In this document: in pieces, positions 1-8,827 of the stretch
Layout of the letters: every line of letters starts with the position of its first letter
Numbering within the stretch: the first letter of the stretch is position 1
DNA from: a virus
Direction: 5' to 3' (one strand)
IMG/VR virus record: IMGVR_UViG_3300030012_005034
Span: 1-39,863 of that record
DNA: 39,863 bases
Position numbers and translations under genes: made by a program
The notes under the pieces: generated by a model
What the model was told of the DNA's origin: nothing
Databases searched by the model: none
What the model saw: only the letters and a program-made list of their open reading frames with translations

Positions 1-3000
1 GGGCTAAAAGAGTAGGAGCAGCTGGAGGATATATTCCTAACTTTGTTGCAAAAGGAAAAGGTGGGCTACCATATTCTATTGATGAGATAGTACAACAAAG
101 TAACCCTGATAAACTTAAGAATGCCGCTGCTTTGGCGAAGGGAAATAGTCGTACAGCAGCGACCTTAGCATATACAGACAAAGATCCAAAAATTTTAGCT
201 GCTAAAGAGAGGCTACAGACACTGCAAGGCATGATAAATTTTGATGCTACTGCGAATAAGTTTGTGATGGTTGTTCCTCAAGTTAGTGGACCAGAATCGC
301 GCACAATAAATTTTACAAAACCTAGAGGAAATATTGGAAGTTTTACAGGTCAAATTTTTGGTATAAGCCCTAATCTAAAAGATAACAGAAAATTCAGAGG
401 ATTTCTAAAGTTAGAAGAAAACATAAAAGAAGGTTTAGCTGAGGCGGCTAATAATGTAGCTAATAAATTAGCTAATGACATAATGATACAACCGCGGCCA
501 GTTACTAAAAATAATATCACTGATCTTATAAGAGATGAGGGTGGAGCTGGAGCGCTTGGAGCAATACAAGGAGCTTTTTTTGAGTCAATTGTGAATGCTG
601 TAAGAGATGTTGGACAGGCACCTACAGAGGAACGGGGTACTTTAGATTTTGTTCTTGGTCCAAGCCTTGAAAATAGAAAATTTTTAGAAACAGTTTTTGG
701 TTTACCTCCTAATATTTTCAATGTTGGAGATTATAAAAGCAGCTCAAAAAGTTTTCCCACATACGCAGATCAAGTATTAAAAAATGTTGCTAAGAATCCT
801 GAACTGGGTAAGAAAGATCCTGTCAAACAGAATCAAATCCGAAAACGAAAAGCTTCAGGAGGATACATTCCTAACTTTGTGGGAGCCTTAGAAAATGCAA
901 TAGGCAGAGAAGCTGCCGCTGGTATACCTATCAACCAGATAAGAATAAATCAAAAAGGCACACTAAGAAACTCAGGAAACCCAATGGGTCTTGCTGTTAC
1001 TAATACTAGAGATGAGCCTACTGGAGCCATACCTAACTTTTTTGGAGCAGGTATGACTAGAGATTCAGCTGGAAATGCTAGAATGAATCTAAACACAATT
1101 GCCAATCAAAATATGGCAGCAGAAACTAAAAGGTTAACCAACTCTATGAAAGAGGTGACAGCTGGCAATAGAGATATGCTAGGCACTATTTTTGGAGTAC
1201 AAATGGGTTTAAGTTTATTGACAGGTGCAACTTCAGATGCTGAAGGTAGTGTAGGTAAATTTGCAAACAGTTTATCAAGTGCTGCATCTACTTTAACTAC
1301 AGGTTTATTAGCTGGTCAAGCCTTAGGCCAATTAGGAGAAGGTTTTGTTGGAACAAAAAGAGGAGGCGCATTAGGAAAACTTAGTAAAGGTTTTGGTGGT
1401 TTACTCATGATAACAGGAAAAGTTGGTATAGCCCTTGCCGCTGTGGGCGCTGGTTTCAAATTATTTAATGATATATACAGAGATGCAACGGGAATAACAG
1501 AAGTAAATAATAAAGCACTAGATAGATTTACTGACCAAATAGAAAAGTCTACTTTTGGTTTATCTCAATTTACAAAAGTTCAACAAAGTAGAATCAATGA
1601 ACAGATTGAATCAGTAATTTCTGGGCAAGATCGTGACCCCAACAAAAAAATAAATAGAGGAGGTGTTCTTGGGTTTAATGAAGCTCTTACTGATGAAACA
1701 TTAAGGCAAGCTTTAATATCTGGAGTTTTAAAAGGGTTCGATATTGATTCAGTTGTTAAGGTAATGAGGGATCAACGTGATAGAGGGCTGTTTCTCCCAA
1801 GCGGTGAGCCAAGACCTTTTGAAGAATTTAAAAGAATTAACGAGGAAGATCCAGATTTCTTTGATGATGCATTAACTAATACGGAAGAAATAGAAAGAGC
1901 TTTAAGCGCCGTAGCAAACTTACCAGATTTAGCTGGAAAAGCTATGAAATTGGTAGAGAAGGCTAAGTTTGGAGCGTTCAGTGAAACAGGCTTGAAGGGT
2001 GCGATAAGAAATGCAGAGGCTGAGGCTATGGAGGAGACTTTATTTGTACAGAAATTAATGACGTTAGGTATAGAATCTCAAGAAGTTTTTGATGAAATTA
2101 TGAAAGCTTATAGAGAGCGGAGAGATGCTGCTTTTGAAGCTAATAGAAAACTGGCAGATGCTGACCTAAAATTAATTAATAGAACTGAAGCTTTAGCGCG
2201 TGTCTTTGAAATTTCAAAAGAAGTTAGAGAACAGCAAGCGGGTAGACAAAGAGATCTTGATGCTAGAAGCGCACAAATCTCAGCTGGTTTAACTACATCT
2301 GATCAAAGATTTAATGTAGCTATTGGAAGAGCAACTTTAAATAAAGAAATAGAAGACACTACAAGAATTAGAGCCTTAGCTGAAAGAATAATAAGCGAAA
2401 GTAAGGATCTTAAGTTAAAAGATGCTCCTGAAGGAATTAAGAGGCTTTTAAATTTAGATCCAAACAAACTTACAATAGAAGATTTAAAAGATTTTTCTAG
2501 AAGTATTGCCACAATCGCTGAAAGAACAGAGGGTAAATTTAAAGAGGATATATTAAAATTTAATAAGGAGAATTTTGAAAGCAATCTAAAATTTGGAAAT
2601 GAAATTGCAAAAATTGAAAGCGATCGAAATGCCGCTACTATGACTTTGGCAAAAGCTTCAAAGAAAGCTGCAATCGATGCTATAGATAAATTAAATACTT
2701 TTGATCTACAGTTTCAAAGAGACACGGCAACTGGTTTTGAAAGACGTAGGTTAACTAGAGAGATTGATTTTCTAGGTGAAATGGGTAAACTTAGGGATAA
2801 ACCTGCGGATGAAAGACTTATCGCGCAAGCAGCGCTTATGAGGGCAAAAGAGCTTGGAGACGTTTTAGATGATGCTTCTAAAAATTTTGTTGAATCAATA
2901 AGTGATGGATTAATAGATGCTATTGTTCAAGGGCAGAATTTAGGAGACACTTTAAGGTCAGCTGCTACAGATTTCTTTACCATGCTTTCTAAAGCTTTCA

Positions 3001-4142
3001 TGCAGAGAGGTGTTAATAGTATAGTAGATAGTGTTTCTAATAGTGGCGGTGGTGGAATAGGAAACTTACTTAGTTCTATATTACGTAGACATGACGGGGG
3101 TATGATTACAGGAGGATCTGGAGTGAGAGATGACGTTCCTGCTTTACTAACTGGTGGTGAATTCGTAATGAGAAAAAGCGCTGTGAAAAAATTTGGAACA
3201 GGTTTTATGAATGCTGTGAATCAGGGAGCGGTTCCAAAGTTCGCTAACGGAGGTATGTTTACTCCAGGGACTTTTGGACAAGGTGCAATATCTGGCCAAT
3301 CTAATTTATTAGGGTTTGCAACTCAAACTGGAACTTCTACATCTTTTGATAAGTTAATAGGAGGTTCTGGTTTTGCAGCTGTAGCTTTAGCTCCTGAAAG
3401 TTTGATGATGACAAATTTAGGAAGATCTATGAGTCCAGCTTTTAAAAGAACTCAAGAAGCTAAGTCTCAAGCTTTTGGATTATTTGTTCAATCGTTACAG
3501 GCAGATGAACAACGTAAAGAGCAGCTTAGGCAGCAAGCAGAAGCTAAAAAACAACAAAAAAGAGGATTATTTGCGTCTCTTGGAATGGCCGCTTTAAGTG
3601 GTTTTCTCTTTGGAGGAGGATTAGGCACAATCGATAAACACTTAGGGGGATTATTTGGTGGTAGAAAAAGCAACAGAGCTTTAAATCAGGAAATATTTGC
3701 AATGTTTCCAAACGCTGCCGCTAAAAGACCAATGGGTGGTATGATACCATACATGGCTGGTGGAGGTCGCATGATAGATAGACCAATGGGTGGTATGATA
3801 CCTTATGCTGGAGGTGGAGGAGTGGGTCACGCTGCTGGAGTTGATACAGTTCCAGCTATGTTGTCTGGTGGTGAATTTGTAATGAACGCGGCTGCAACTT
3901 CACGAATAGGGGCATCTAATTTACAAGCTTTAAATTCTGGAGCTTCTTTAGGTAATGGTGCGACATCAGTAACTAAAGGGGACACTAATATAAATATAGT
4001 TGTTAACTCTAATGGATCTGTTAATGAAAGCTCCTCACCTAATACAGAGGCTGCTGATAAAGGTTTAGCCGTAAGGTTAAAAGATGCTGTAAAAGGTGTC
4101 ATAGCTGAAGAAACAAGATTAGGAGGGATGCTGTCAGCTTAA
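1..4142 (+). CDS. Tail tape measure protein (5' partial)
   Basis: The reading frame is open from base 3, so the gene begins before the window and the TTG at 132 is internal; about 1379 residues are visible. Tape measure proteins set tail length and help DNA ejection. Supporting features, seen directly: great length, low complexity, long charged helical stretches (about bases 1900-2900), a Gly/Ala-rich hydrophobic segment (about bases 1180-1470) of the kind that may insert in membrane, and a C-terminus with the VPALLTGGEFVM-type motif typical of lambda-like tape measure proteins. That motif occurs twice (3135-3170 and 3849-3884). The N-terminal half carries GGYIPNF/GAIPNF repeats. The final TAA overlaps the ATG of the next tail gene by one base. 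Identification is strong; the missing N-terminus prevents an estimate of tail length. Confidence 0.9.
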   Translation, partial: AKRVGAAGGYIPNFVAKGKGGLPYSIDEIVQQSNPDKLKNAAALAKGNSRTAATLAYTDKDPKILAAKERLQTLQGMINFDATANKFVMVVPQVSGPESRTINFTKPRGNIGSFTGQIFGISPNLKDNRKFRGFLKLEENIKEGLAEAANNVANKLANDIMIQPRPVTKNNITDLIRDEGGAGALGAIQGAFFESIVNAVRDVGQAPTEERGTLDFVLGPSLENRKFLETVFGLPPNIFNVGDYKSSSKSFPTYADQVLKNVAKNPELGKKDPVKQNQIRKRKASGGYIPNFVGALENAIGREAAAGIPINQIRINQKGTLRNSGNPMGLAVTNTRDEPTGAIPNFFGAGMTRDSAGNARMNLNTIANQNMAAETKRLTNSMKEVTAGNRDMLGTIFGVQMGLSLLTGATSDAEGSVGKFANSLSSAASTLTTGLLAGQALGQLGEGFVGTKRGGALGKLSKGFGGLLMITGKVGIALAAVGAGFKLFNDIYRDATGITEVNNKALDRFTDQIEKSTFGLSQFTKVQQSRINEQIESVISGQDRDPNKKINRGGVLGFNEALTDETLRQALISGVLKGFDIDSVVKVMRDQRDRGLFLPSGEPRPFEEFKRINEEDPDFFDDALTNTEEIERALSAVANLPDLAGKAMKLVEKAKFGAFSETGLKGAIRNAEAEAMEETLFVQKLMTLGIESQEVFDEIMKAYRERRDAAFEANRKLADADLKLINRTEALARVFEISKEVREQQAGRQRDLDARSAQISAGLTTSDQRFNVAIGRATLNKEIEDTTRIRALAERIISESKDLKLKDAPEGIKRLLNLDPNKLTIEDLKDFSRSIATIAERTEGKFKEDILKFNKENFESNLKFGNEIAKIESDRNAATMTLAKASKKAAIDAIDKLNTFDLQFQRDTATGFERRRLTREIDFLGEMGKLRDKPADERLIAQAALMRAKELGDVLDDASKNFVESISDGLIDAIVQGQNLGDTLRSAATDFFTMLSKAFMQRGVNSIVDSVSNSGGGGIGNLLSSILRRHDGGMITGGSGVRDDVPALLTGGEFVMRKSAVKKFGTGFMNAVNQGAVPKFANGGMFTPGTFGQGAISGQSNLLGFATQTGTSTSFDKLIGGSGFAAVALAPESLMMTNLGRSMSPAFKRTQEAKSQAFGLFVQSLQADEQRKEQLRQQAEAKKQQKRGLFASLGMAALSGFLFGGGLGTIDKHLGGLFGGRKSNRALNQEIFAMFPNAAAKRPMGGMIPYMAGGGRMIDRPMGGMIPYAGGGGVGHAAGVDTVPAMLSGGEFVMNAAATSRIGASNLQALNSGASLGNGATSVTKGDTNINIVVNSNGSVNESSSPNTEAADKGLAVRLKDAVKGVIAEETRLGGMLSA
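24..1040 (+). repeat. Dispersed GGYIPNF-type motif inside the tape measure gene
   Basis: Three copies encode GGYIPNF (24-44), GGYIPNF (858-878) and GAIPNF (1023-1040). Each sits in a Gly/Ala-rich linker. Related but weaker variants (GGMIPY) occur at the C-terminal end of the same protein. The copies are irregularly spaced, so this is a protein motif repeat and not a tandem DNA repeat. Confidence 0.75.
3726..3802 (+). repeat. 54-base tandem repeat unit in the tape measure gene
   Basis: The segment beginning agaccaatgggtggtatgat at 3726 recurs at 3780, a period of 54 bases (18 residues), keeping frame. Both copies encode RPMGGMIPY followed by an Ala/Gly run. It lies just ahead of the second GGEFVM motif. 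Confidence 0.8.
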
Positions 4143-4957
4143 TGTTTGGCACTAAATTAAATTACGATTCAAGATTATTTTTAGAGGGTGAAGAAGTCTC
4201 TGGAATTAATACAGTTGATTTTTCGTATTCTAATTCTGTTAACACCATAAATCCTTTGGGGTTTAGTGATGGTGTTACAACTGTCAATGGAGAAACACGA
4301 CAAAATTTTTCTTTTACTAGAGATTTAGTTTATAAATCTGTAGTAGCTTCTGGGGTTGGTGGAAGTAGTTCTTTTACTGGGTCTAATAATTTATCAGGCA
4401 GTATTCATTACAATGGAGAATCTTATGGATTTCAAAGTGGATACCTTAACAATTGGTCAATAAATTGTGCAGTTGGAGCGCCTGTAAAAGAAAATTGTTC
4501 TTTTGTTGTTTATGATGAAATGAGAAGCGGCGCAAGTGCTTCAGGTTCTGTTGCAGCACCAAGCTTAAGCATACCAAGTCAAGGTAGCATCACTGCTTCA
4601 TGTGATAACAGCTCAACTAATAGAGTTATAGGATTTGATTATGCTGTGACTTGTAGTAGAAAACCTTACTATTCAATAGGTAATAAAGAGCCAACAGAGG
4701 TTAAGTTCATACCGCCTTTAAATATTACTGCTGCTGTTCAGATTGAAGTCGATGATGCTTTTTTAGAAAGTGGCAGAAATTTTTTAGAAACAGGTAAAAG
4801 CAGTAGAACAGTTAATTTAAAAGTAGATGGTAGAAATGGTGGTCCAACTCTAGTTGATGCATCAGTGCCTAATGCTTGTTTAGTAAGTGAATCTTTAAGT
4901 GCATCTTCAGATGGAAGTTTGAGATTAACTCTTAATTATATGGGACATACATCATGA
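4142..4957 (+). CDS. Putative tail (tube-like) structural protein
   Basis: A 271-residue protein, Ser/Gly/Asn-rich with predicted beta character and no signal peptide or membrane segment. The start ATG overlaps the tape measure stop (TAATG), indicating coupling. The central stretch, around residues 85-125 (SGYLNNWSINCAVGAPV then SFVVYDEM), resembles a segment in the gene at 5939, and both C-termini share a similar beta pattern. I infer paralogous tail proteins, perhaps tube- or distal-tail-like. No catalytic motif is visible. Position between tape measure and gpM-like genes supports a tail role; the exact part of the tail is not determined. Confidence 0.6.
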   Translation: MFGTKLNYDSRLFLEGEEVSGINTVDFSYSNSVNTINPLGFSDGVTTVNGETRQNFSFTRDLVYKSVVASGVGGSSSFTGSNNLSGSIHYNGESYGFQSGYLNNWSINCAVGAPVKENCSFVVYDEMRSGASASGSVAAPSLSIPSQGSITASCDNSSTNRVIGFDYAVTCSRKPYYSIGNKEPTEVKFIPPLNITAAVQIEVDDAFLESGRNFLETGKSSRTVNLKVDGRNGGPTLVDASVPNACLVSESLSASSDGSLRLTLNYMGHTS

Positions 4958-5937
4958 GTACTTTAACAGGATTAGAATCAGAAAACTTACTTTACAATAG
5001 AGATAGAAATATTTCTGGAGTTACTGCACCAACAGATCTCACTGGTTTGAGTTTGACACCGATCTATGGGTCTACAGCTCAGTTTCAATCTAAGTTTAAT
5101 AGTTTTACAACTGATGATTTTTATTATGATTTAGTTCCCCTATCTTTGAATAGTTTAGTAGCTAATTTTAGTGTTGGTTATTTAACTAATGAGACTAATG
5201 CTAGAAAGCTAGCCAACTTTTTTGAAAGTAAGTCTGGCTTTTTACCAATGGAGTTTAACGCTGATAACTCTGGAATATATAAAAATGTAACTGGGTTTTG
5301 CAATTCTTATCAAGTAACCGTTGAGAACAATCAAAACTTTAATGTATCAGCAGCGGTAACAATTGACACAGCCCCAAATCTATTAAATTGGTCAGGGAAT
5401 AATTACACAAATATAGATTTTCAAAACTGGGTTCCATCAAGATCATATAAAAAATATGATGTTGTTTTTTCAGGTGTTAATACAAACAACTTAAATAATT
5501 TTTTCTATTGCACTGAAGATCATACTTCGTCTTCATCAAATAGTCCAACTGGTGCATCGACTAATTGGACTCAAAAGTTTTTCTTTGAGCCTGATGAAAA
5601 ACAGAGCTTCGAAGTAGGCATAAAATCAGATATTGTTGAATTTAATAATTCTTTTACTCAAAGATTAGGTGGAGATAAAAATACAAAAAATATATCTAAA
5701 TTTGATATATCTTATAGTTTCAGCAACATATCTAATCACCAATTAAAATCTATGCTGCACTTTTTAGAAAATAAAGCTGGTTATAGGAGATTTGAACATC
5801 AAATACCATCAGTCTATAATAGACCAAAAGTTTATTATTGCCCTAATTGGACTCATACTTGGGTCTATGATAATACAAACAACTTAAGTGTAAACTTTGT
5901 CGAAGATCCATTAGGCGTAATCCCAACAGAGGTTTAA
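4954..5937 (+). CDS. Minor tail protein, duplicated gpM-like with inserted CBM-like module
   Basis: A 327-residue protein starting at an ATGA overlap with the previous gene. Residues about 213-320 resemble phage lambda minor tail protein M (Phage_min_tail family): FTQR, then HFLENKAGYRRF, then YYCPNWTHTW and a final NFVED strand. Residues about 35-140 look like a diverged first copy (LANFFESKSGFLPMEF, then a valine-rich beta stretch ending in IDTAP). Between them, residues about 159-206 show W-x-Y-x(3)-DVV...FYC-x(2)-DHTS...P...W, a pattern like CBM5/12 (ChtBD3) sugar-binding modules. In lambda, M acts at the tail tip during assembly; here a tip or distal-tail role is inferred. The glycan-binding role of the middle module is speculative. 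Confidence 0.7.
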   Translation: MSTLTGLESENLLYNRDRNISGVTAPTDLTGLSLTPIYGSTAQFQSKFNSFTTDDFYYDLVPLSLNSLVANFSVGYLTNETNARKLANFFESKSGFLPMEFNADNSGIYKNVTGFCNSYQVTVENNQNFNVSAAVTIDTAPNLLNWSGNNYTNIDFQNWVPSRSYKKYDVVFSGVNTNNLNNFFYCTEDHTSSSSNSPTGASTNWTQKFFFEPDEKQSFEVGIKSDIVEFNNSFTQRLGGDKNTKNISKFDISYSFSNISNHQLKSMLHFLENKAGYRRFEHQIPSVYNRPKVYYCPNWTHTWVYDNTNNLSVNFVEDPLGVIPTEV

Positions 5938-5938
5938 A

Positions 5939-7024
5939 ATGTCAAGAGCTATAATACAGAGTCAAAAAGCAATAGTAGCAGCAAGCAATGATACTGGATC
6001 ATTTAAAACAACTAATATTGATTTAAATTTAATTAATAATGTTCAAAGTGCTAGTTTTTCTATCGCCTTCCCTCATGAAAAATCAAAGCAATTAGGATCT
6101 CAGGACTTTAGTATTGATAATACTTTCATACAGCCTGATGTAGAATTAACTTTATCATACATACCAGAGCCTAAATTACAGAATGAAATAAATAGCAATT
6201 TTATAAGTGGAGGTAATTCTTATACTACTGACGTTCAAGCCCTTGCTGGTTCATTACCTAAAAATACTAATTTCTTAATTATAAATAGCCCTGATGATGG
6301 TAAAGACGCTTTAGATTCAGTTACAGTTGGGGGTTCAGCAGTAGATCTAACTGGTTTTGAAGCTGCCGCTTTTGGAAACTGTTTCTTAACCTCTTACGGG
6401 TTAACTTATGGAATAAATTCGTTACCAATTGTTACCACTACTTACGTAGCATCAAACGCAAAGTTTGAAAAATTAACTGGCACTAGTATGGAATCGCCAG
6501 CTATAAATTTACTTCAAGGAAACAATAATAACGTAGGACTTTTAAATTTTACTTTTGATAACGGCACTAAAGATCCAAAAGTTCCAACACCAAATGATCC
6601 TAATAGTTCTGTATCCTTTGAAAACTTGCAAGTAGGAGGTCAAGTTATCTCTGGTAGTCATTTAGTTCAATCTGTTGACATGTCAGTAGCTTTACAAAGA
6701 GTTTCTAATTATGGTTTTGGCAGTGATTTTTCTTATGACAGAAAAGCTGAAATGCCAGCTGATGGATCGTTTTCTATTTCATCATTAGTATCAGGTTACG
6801 AAAACGGTAACATAACAGGTGTATTAGAAACTGAACAAACTTATAGCTTTGATTTAGTTCTTAGTTCAACAGATTCTAAGAAAATAAAATACTCAATATC
6901 TAATGCTAGACTACAATCCTATAACTCTTCTTTACCAGTCAATGGCATGATGTCTTTTGATGCCGCATTTACTTTTCCTGTGAACGAAAGCGCAGGATTA
7001 AGGTTAAGTGGTACTAGCTACTAA
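5939..7024 (+). CDS. Putative tail structural protein, tube-like
   Basis: A 361-residue, Ser/Asn-rich, predominantly beta protein that begins one base after the previous stop. A stretch around residues 145-165 (FGNCFLTSYGLTYGINSLPIV) parallels a region of the protein at 4142, and the C-terminus (ISNARLQSYNSSLPVNG, then beta strands) parallels that protein's C-terminus. I infer a tail protein, probably a paralog with an extra N-terminal region. Its last four bases overlap the end of the convergent gene on the minus strand, so no dedicated terminator fits between them. No enzymatic motif is seen. Confidence 0.55.
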   Translation: MSRAIIQSQKAIVAASNDTGSFKTTNIDLNLINNVQSASFSIAFPHEKSKQLGSQDFSIDNTFIQPDVELTLSYIPEPKLQNEINSNFISGGNSYTTDVQALAGSLPKNTNFLIINSPDDGKDALDSVTVGGSAVDLTGFEAAAFGNCFLTSYGLTYGINSLPIVTTTYVASNAKFEKLTGTSMESPAINLLQGNNNNVGLLNFTFDNGTKDPKVPTPNDPNSSVSFENLQVGGQVISGSHLVQSVDMSVALQRVSNYGFGSDFSYDRKAEMPADGSFSISSLVSGYENGNITGVLETEQTYSFDLVLSSTDSKKIKYSISNARLQSYNSSLPVNGMMSFDAAFTFPVNESAGLRLSGTSY

Positions 7025-7407
7025 TCGTAATCAATTTTTACGTTTTTGCTTTCGTAACCTTTTTCTTTTATTTGATTGATGTGTTTAGCTCCGTTTCGAG
7101 CTTTTGAATAATCTTTATAATATTTTTCTTTTACAGGATCAACACCACCATTCTTTCGTGCTCGCTTTTCGCTAAGCTCTTTAGAATAATCCATCATATC
7201 TCCCATAGTTCCTTTTTTAGCAGCAGTTGTCTCTACAAACTGTCTACTATTAAATGGGTCAGCATCAGCATCGATAGACGCATTAGGAGCGAGGAAAACT
7301 CGCTCCCATGCTAAACCGTCTTTTTCGTAAGAATGTTCATCATTCATACCTTGAATTACTTCAATATATTCTTCTTTGTCGGGATGTTTGTAAACGTAAA
7401 TAGGCAT
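7021..7407 (-). CDS. FmdB-like N-terminal conserved phage protein
   Basis: A 128-residue protein starting MPIYVYKHPDKEEYIEVIQG, which has the MPxYxYxC-like opening strand pattern of FmdB-family zinc ribbons, but there are no cysteines at all, so it cannot form that zinc site. The rest is charged and includes KKGTMGDMMDYSKELSEKRA and a Lys/Tyr-rich tail. Proteins of this shape recur in marine phage genomes; their function is unknown to me. Its ATG overlaps the Hsp20 stop by one base (TAATG read on the minus strand), so the two are co-translated. It converges with the tail operon, overlapping by four bases. Confidence 0.55.
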   Translation of the reverse strand: MPIYVYKHPDKEEYIEVIQGMNDEHSYEKDGLAWERVFLAPNASIDADADPFNSRQFVETTAAKKGTMGDMMDYSKELSEKRARKNGGVDPVKEKYYKDYSKARNGAKHINQIKEKGYESKNVKIDYD

Positions 7408-7712
7408 TAAGTAATTTTTATTTCTCTACCTTCATTTACACCTTTTTTAGGTAATGTTAATTTCAATAAACCATGAGTATATTCAGCTACTATGTGATCT
7501 ATAGAAACTTGATTAGCTAGTCTGACAGTTCTTTTTTTTGAGTCTTTTTTATTTTTAGCCTCTACTGTTAGTAAAGTATCAGTAGCGGTTATTTTTATTT
7601 GACTCTTTGAAAAACCAGCAAATGAAAGTTCAATCTCATAAGCGTCTTTATTATCTGTCGATTCGACTGGGTATTGTATTTGTTCGTTTAATAAGTTAAA
7701 TAATGTGTTCAT
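7407..7712 (-). CDS. Small heat shock protein, Hsp20/IbpA family
   Basis: A 101-residue alpha-crystallin-type chaperone. The core is seen as YEIELSFAGFSKSQIKITATD, LLTVEAKNK, then GLLKLTLPKKG, matching the beta-sandwich pattern (A-G-doublet and L-T-L-P-K) of bacterial IbpA-like proteins. It is shorter than bacterial members (about 140-150 residues), mostly by loss of the N-terminal arm and C-terminal extension. These holdase chaperones keep unfolding proteins soluble; phage copies are known from cyanophages and other marine phages, where a role in virion protein folding is assumed. It lies in the leftward operon, 35 bases after the glycosyltransferase gene. Confidence 0.85.
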   Translation of the reverse strand: MNTLFNLLNEQIQYPVESTDNKDAYEIELSFAGFSKSQIKITATDTLLTVEAKNKKDSKKRTVRLANQVSIDHIVAEYTHGLLKLTLPKKGVNEGREIKIT

Positions 7713-7747
7713 AATACTTATATATCAACATTAAATGTGCCAAGTAG

Positions 7748-8827
7748 TTAACCCTCAAAAACAAGGGATAAAATGCGATCTACAGTATTTTCGTATGTCA
7801 ACTTGTCACCCATTTTAACACCCTCTGTGTTAACTTGTCCCACCTTAGACTCAGCTAACTCCATTGCAGAAATAGCTTCATCTTCAGTCCAAGTGTAAAA
7901 AGTTCCTTGGTTGAAAGCTTGATTGTCATTGAAAAATACCCCATCACCAACTGCCATTTCGCCAGACGGCTCAATCAAAATTGAGTTATCTTTATTAGCC
8001 CAATCTTTATGTGAAGTACAATTTAAAACAATACTCCATTTTCCAAGACAAGTTGCGTTGAATGATGGCAAATTCCACCCCTCTCCACCAGAGAGTCCAC
8101 CAAGATCAATATCTATTGAATTTAGATATTCATTAACTTCTGAATTAGTAGCTAAATGTGGAAGAAAGTTAATATTGTTATAGTGTTTTCCCTCCAAAGT
8201 TTGATTGATCAAACCTTTCATTTGTTCTGGTTGAAAGAATGCATTGTTTATACAGCAAGTTAGTAAATATTTGTTATTGTTGCCATATTTTTTTAGCCAA
8301 GTTCTAATAATTTTTTGAGTATGTTTTCTATTTTCATACTTACCCATCAAACCAAAATGAACACAATCCTGCATATAAGTTTTGTTAGTAACTTTAAAAC
8401 AGTCATCAAAACCTAAAGGGACAGCCTCACAGTTTTCTAAGCCCTTAGCCTCGAAATGATCTCTTGCATAAGTTGAACTAAAGATTGCCTTTTGTTGATT
8501 ACCAACTATTGCAGACTCTATTTCAGTCGGCTGGTTGCATTCATAGAATGTATATAAAAACTGGTTTTTATTTTTTCTATTATCAGCGCCGTTAATATGC
8601 CAAAGTTTTAGAGATGGTATATCTTCAGATAAAAATTTGAACCTGTGATTTATAGCATCTTCAATATATCTTTTAAGATCGTCATCTAAACAGAAAGCAT
8701 CTACTGTGACATCTCCCATAGGGAAAAGTCCTATTTCAATATTTTTTTTATATAATTGTTTTAGAATGTTTATAGAAACATTACCAAAACTTAAATTATT
8801 TAGAGGCGCTTCTAATAATACCTTCAT
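7748..8827 (-). CDS. Glycosyltransferase, GT-B fold (GT4-like)
   Basis: A 359-residue protein with the two-domain GT-B layout. The N-terminal part has MKVLLEAPLNNLSFGNVSIN, a typical nucleotide-independent acceptor-domain start. The C-terminal part has GGLSGGEGWNLPSFNATCLG (about residues 243-262), the E-G-x(3)-P signature region of family 4-like transferases, and ends TYENTVDRILSLV. It would move a sugar from an activated donor to an unknown acceptor. It is unusual in lying between SSB and Hsp20 on the minus strand, away from the sugar block. The ATG overlaps the SSB stop (TAATG). Donor and acceptor cannot be told from sequence. Confidence 0.75.
   Translation of the reverse strand: MKVLLEAPLNNLSFGNVSINILKQLYKKNIEIGLFPMGDVTVDAFCLDDDLKRYIEDAINHRFKFLSEDIPSLKLWHINGADNRKNKNQFLYTFYECNQPTEIESAIVGNQQKAIFSSTYARDHFEAKGLENCEAVPLGFDDCFKVTNKTYMQDCVHFGLMGKYENRKHTQKIIRTWLKKYGNNNKYLLTCCINNAFFQPEQMKGLINQTLEGKHYNNINFLPHLATNSEVNEYLNSIDIDLGGLSGGEGWNLPSFNATCLGKWSIVLNCTSHKDWANKDNSILIEPSGEMAVGDGVFFNDNQAFNQGTFYTWTEDEAISAMELAESKVGQVNTEGVKMGDKLTYENTVDRILSLVFEG

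Noticed and set aside
132-134. TTG as the start codon of the tape measure gene
   Set aside because: The frame is open from base 3 and encodes GGYIPNF just upstream, so the gene is truncated by the window edge.
350-721. Open frame of 123 codons on the minus strand inside the tape measure gene
   Set aside because: It lies opposite a strong coding region, is hydrophobic and low-complexity, and has no start signal; other antisense frames in the window were dismissed for the same reasons.
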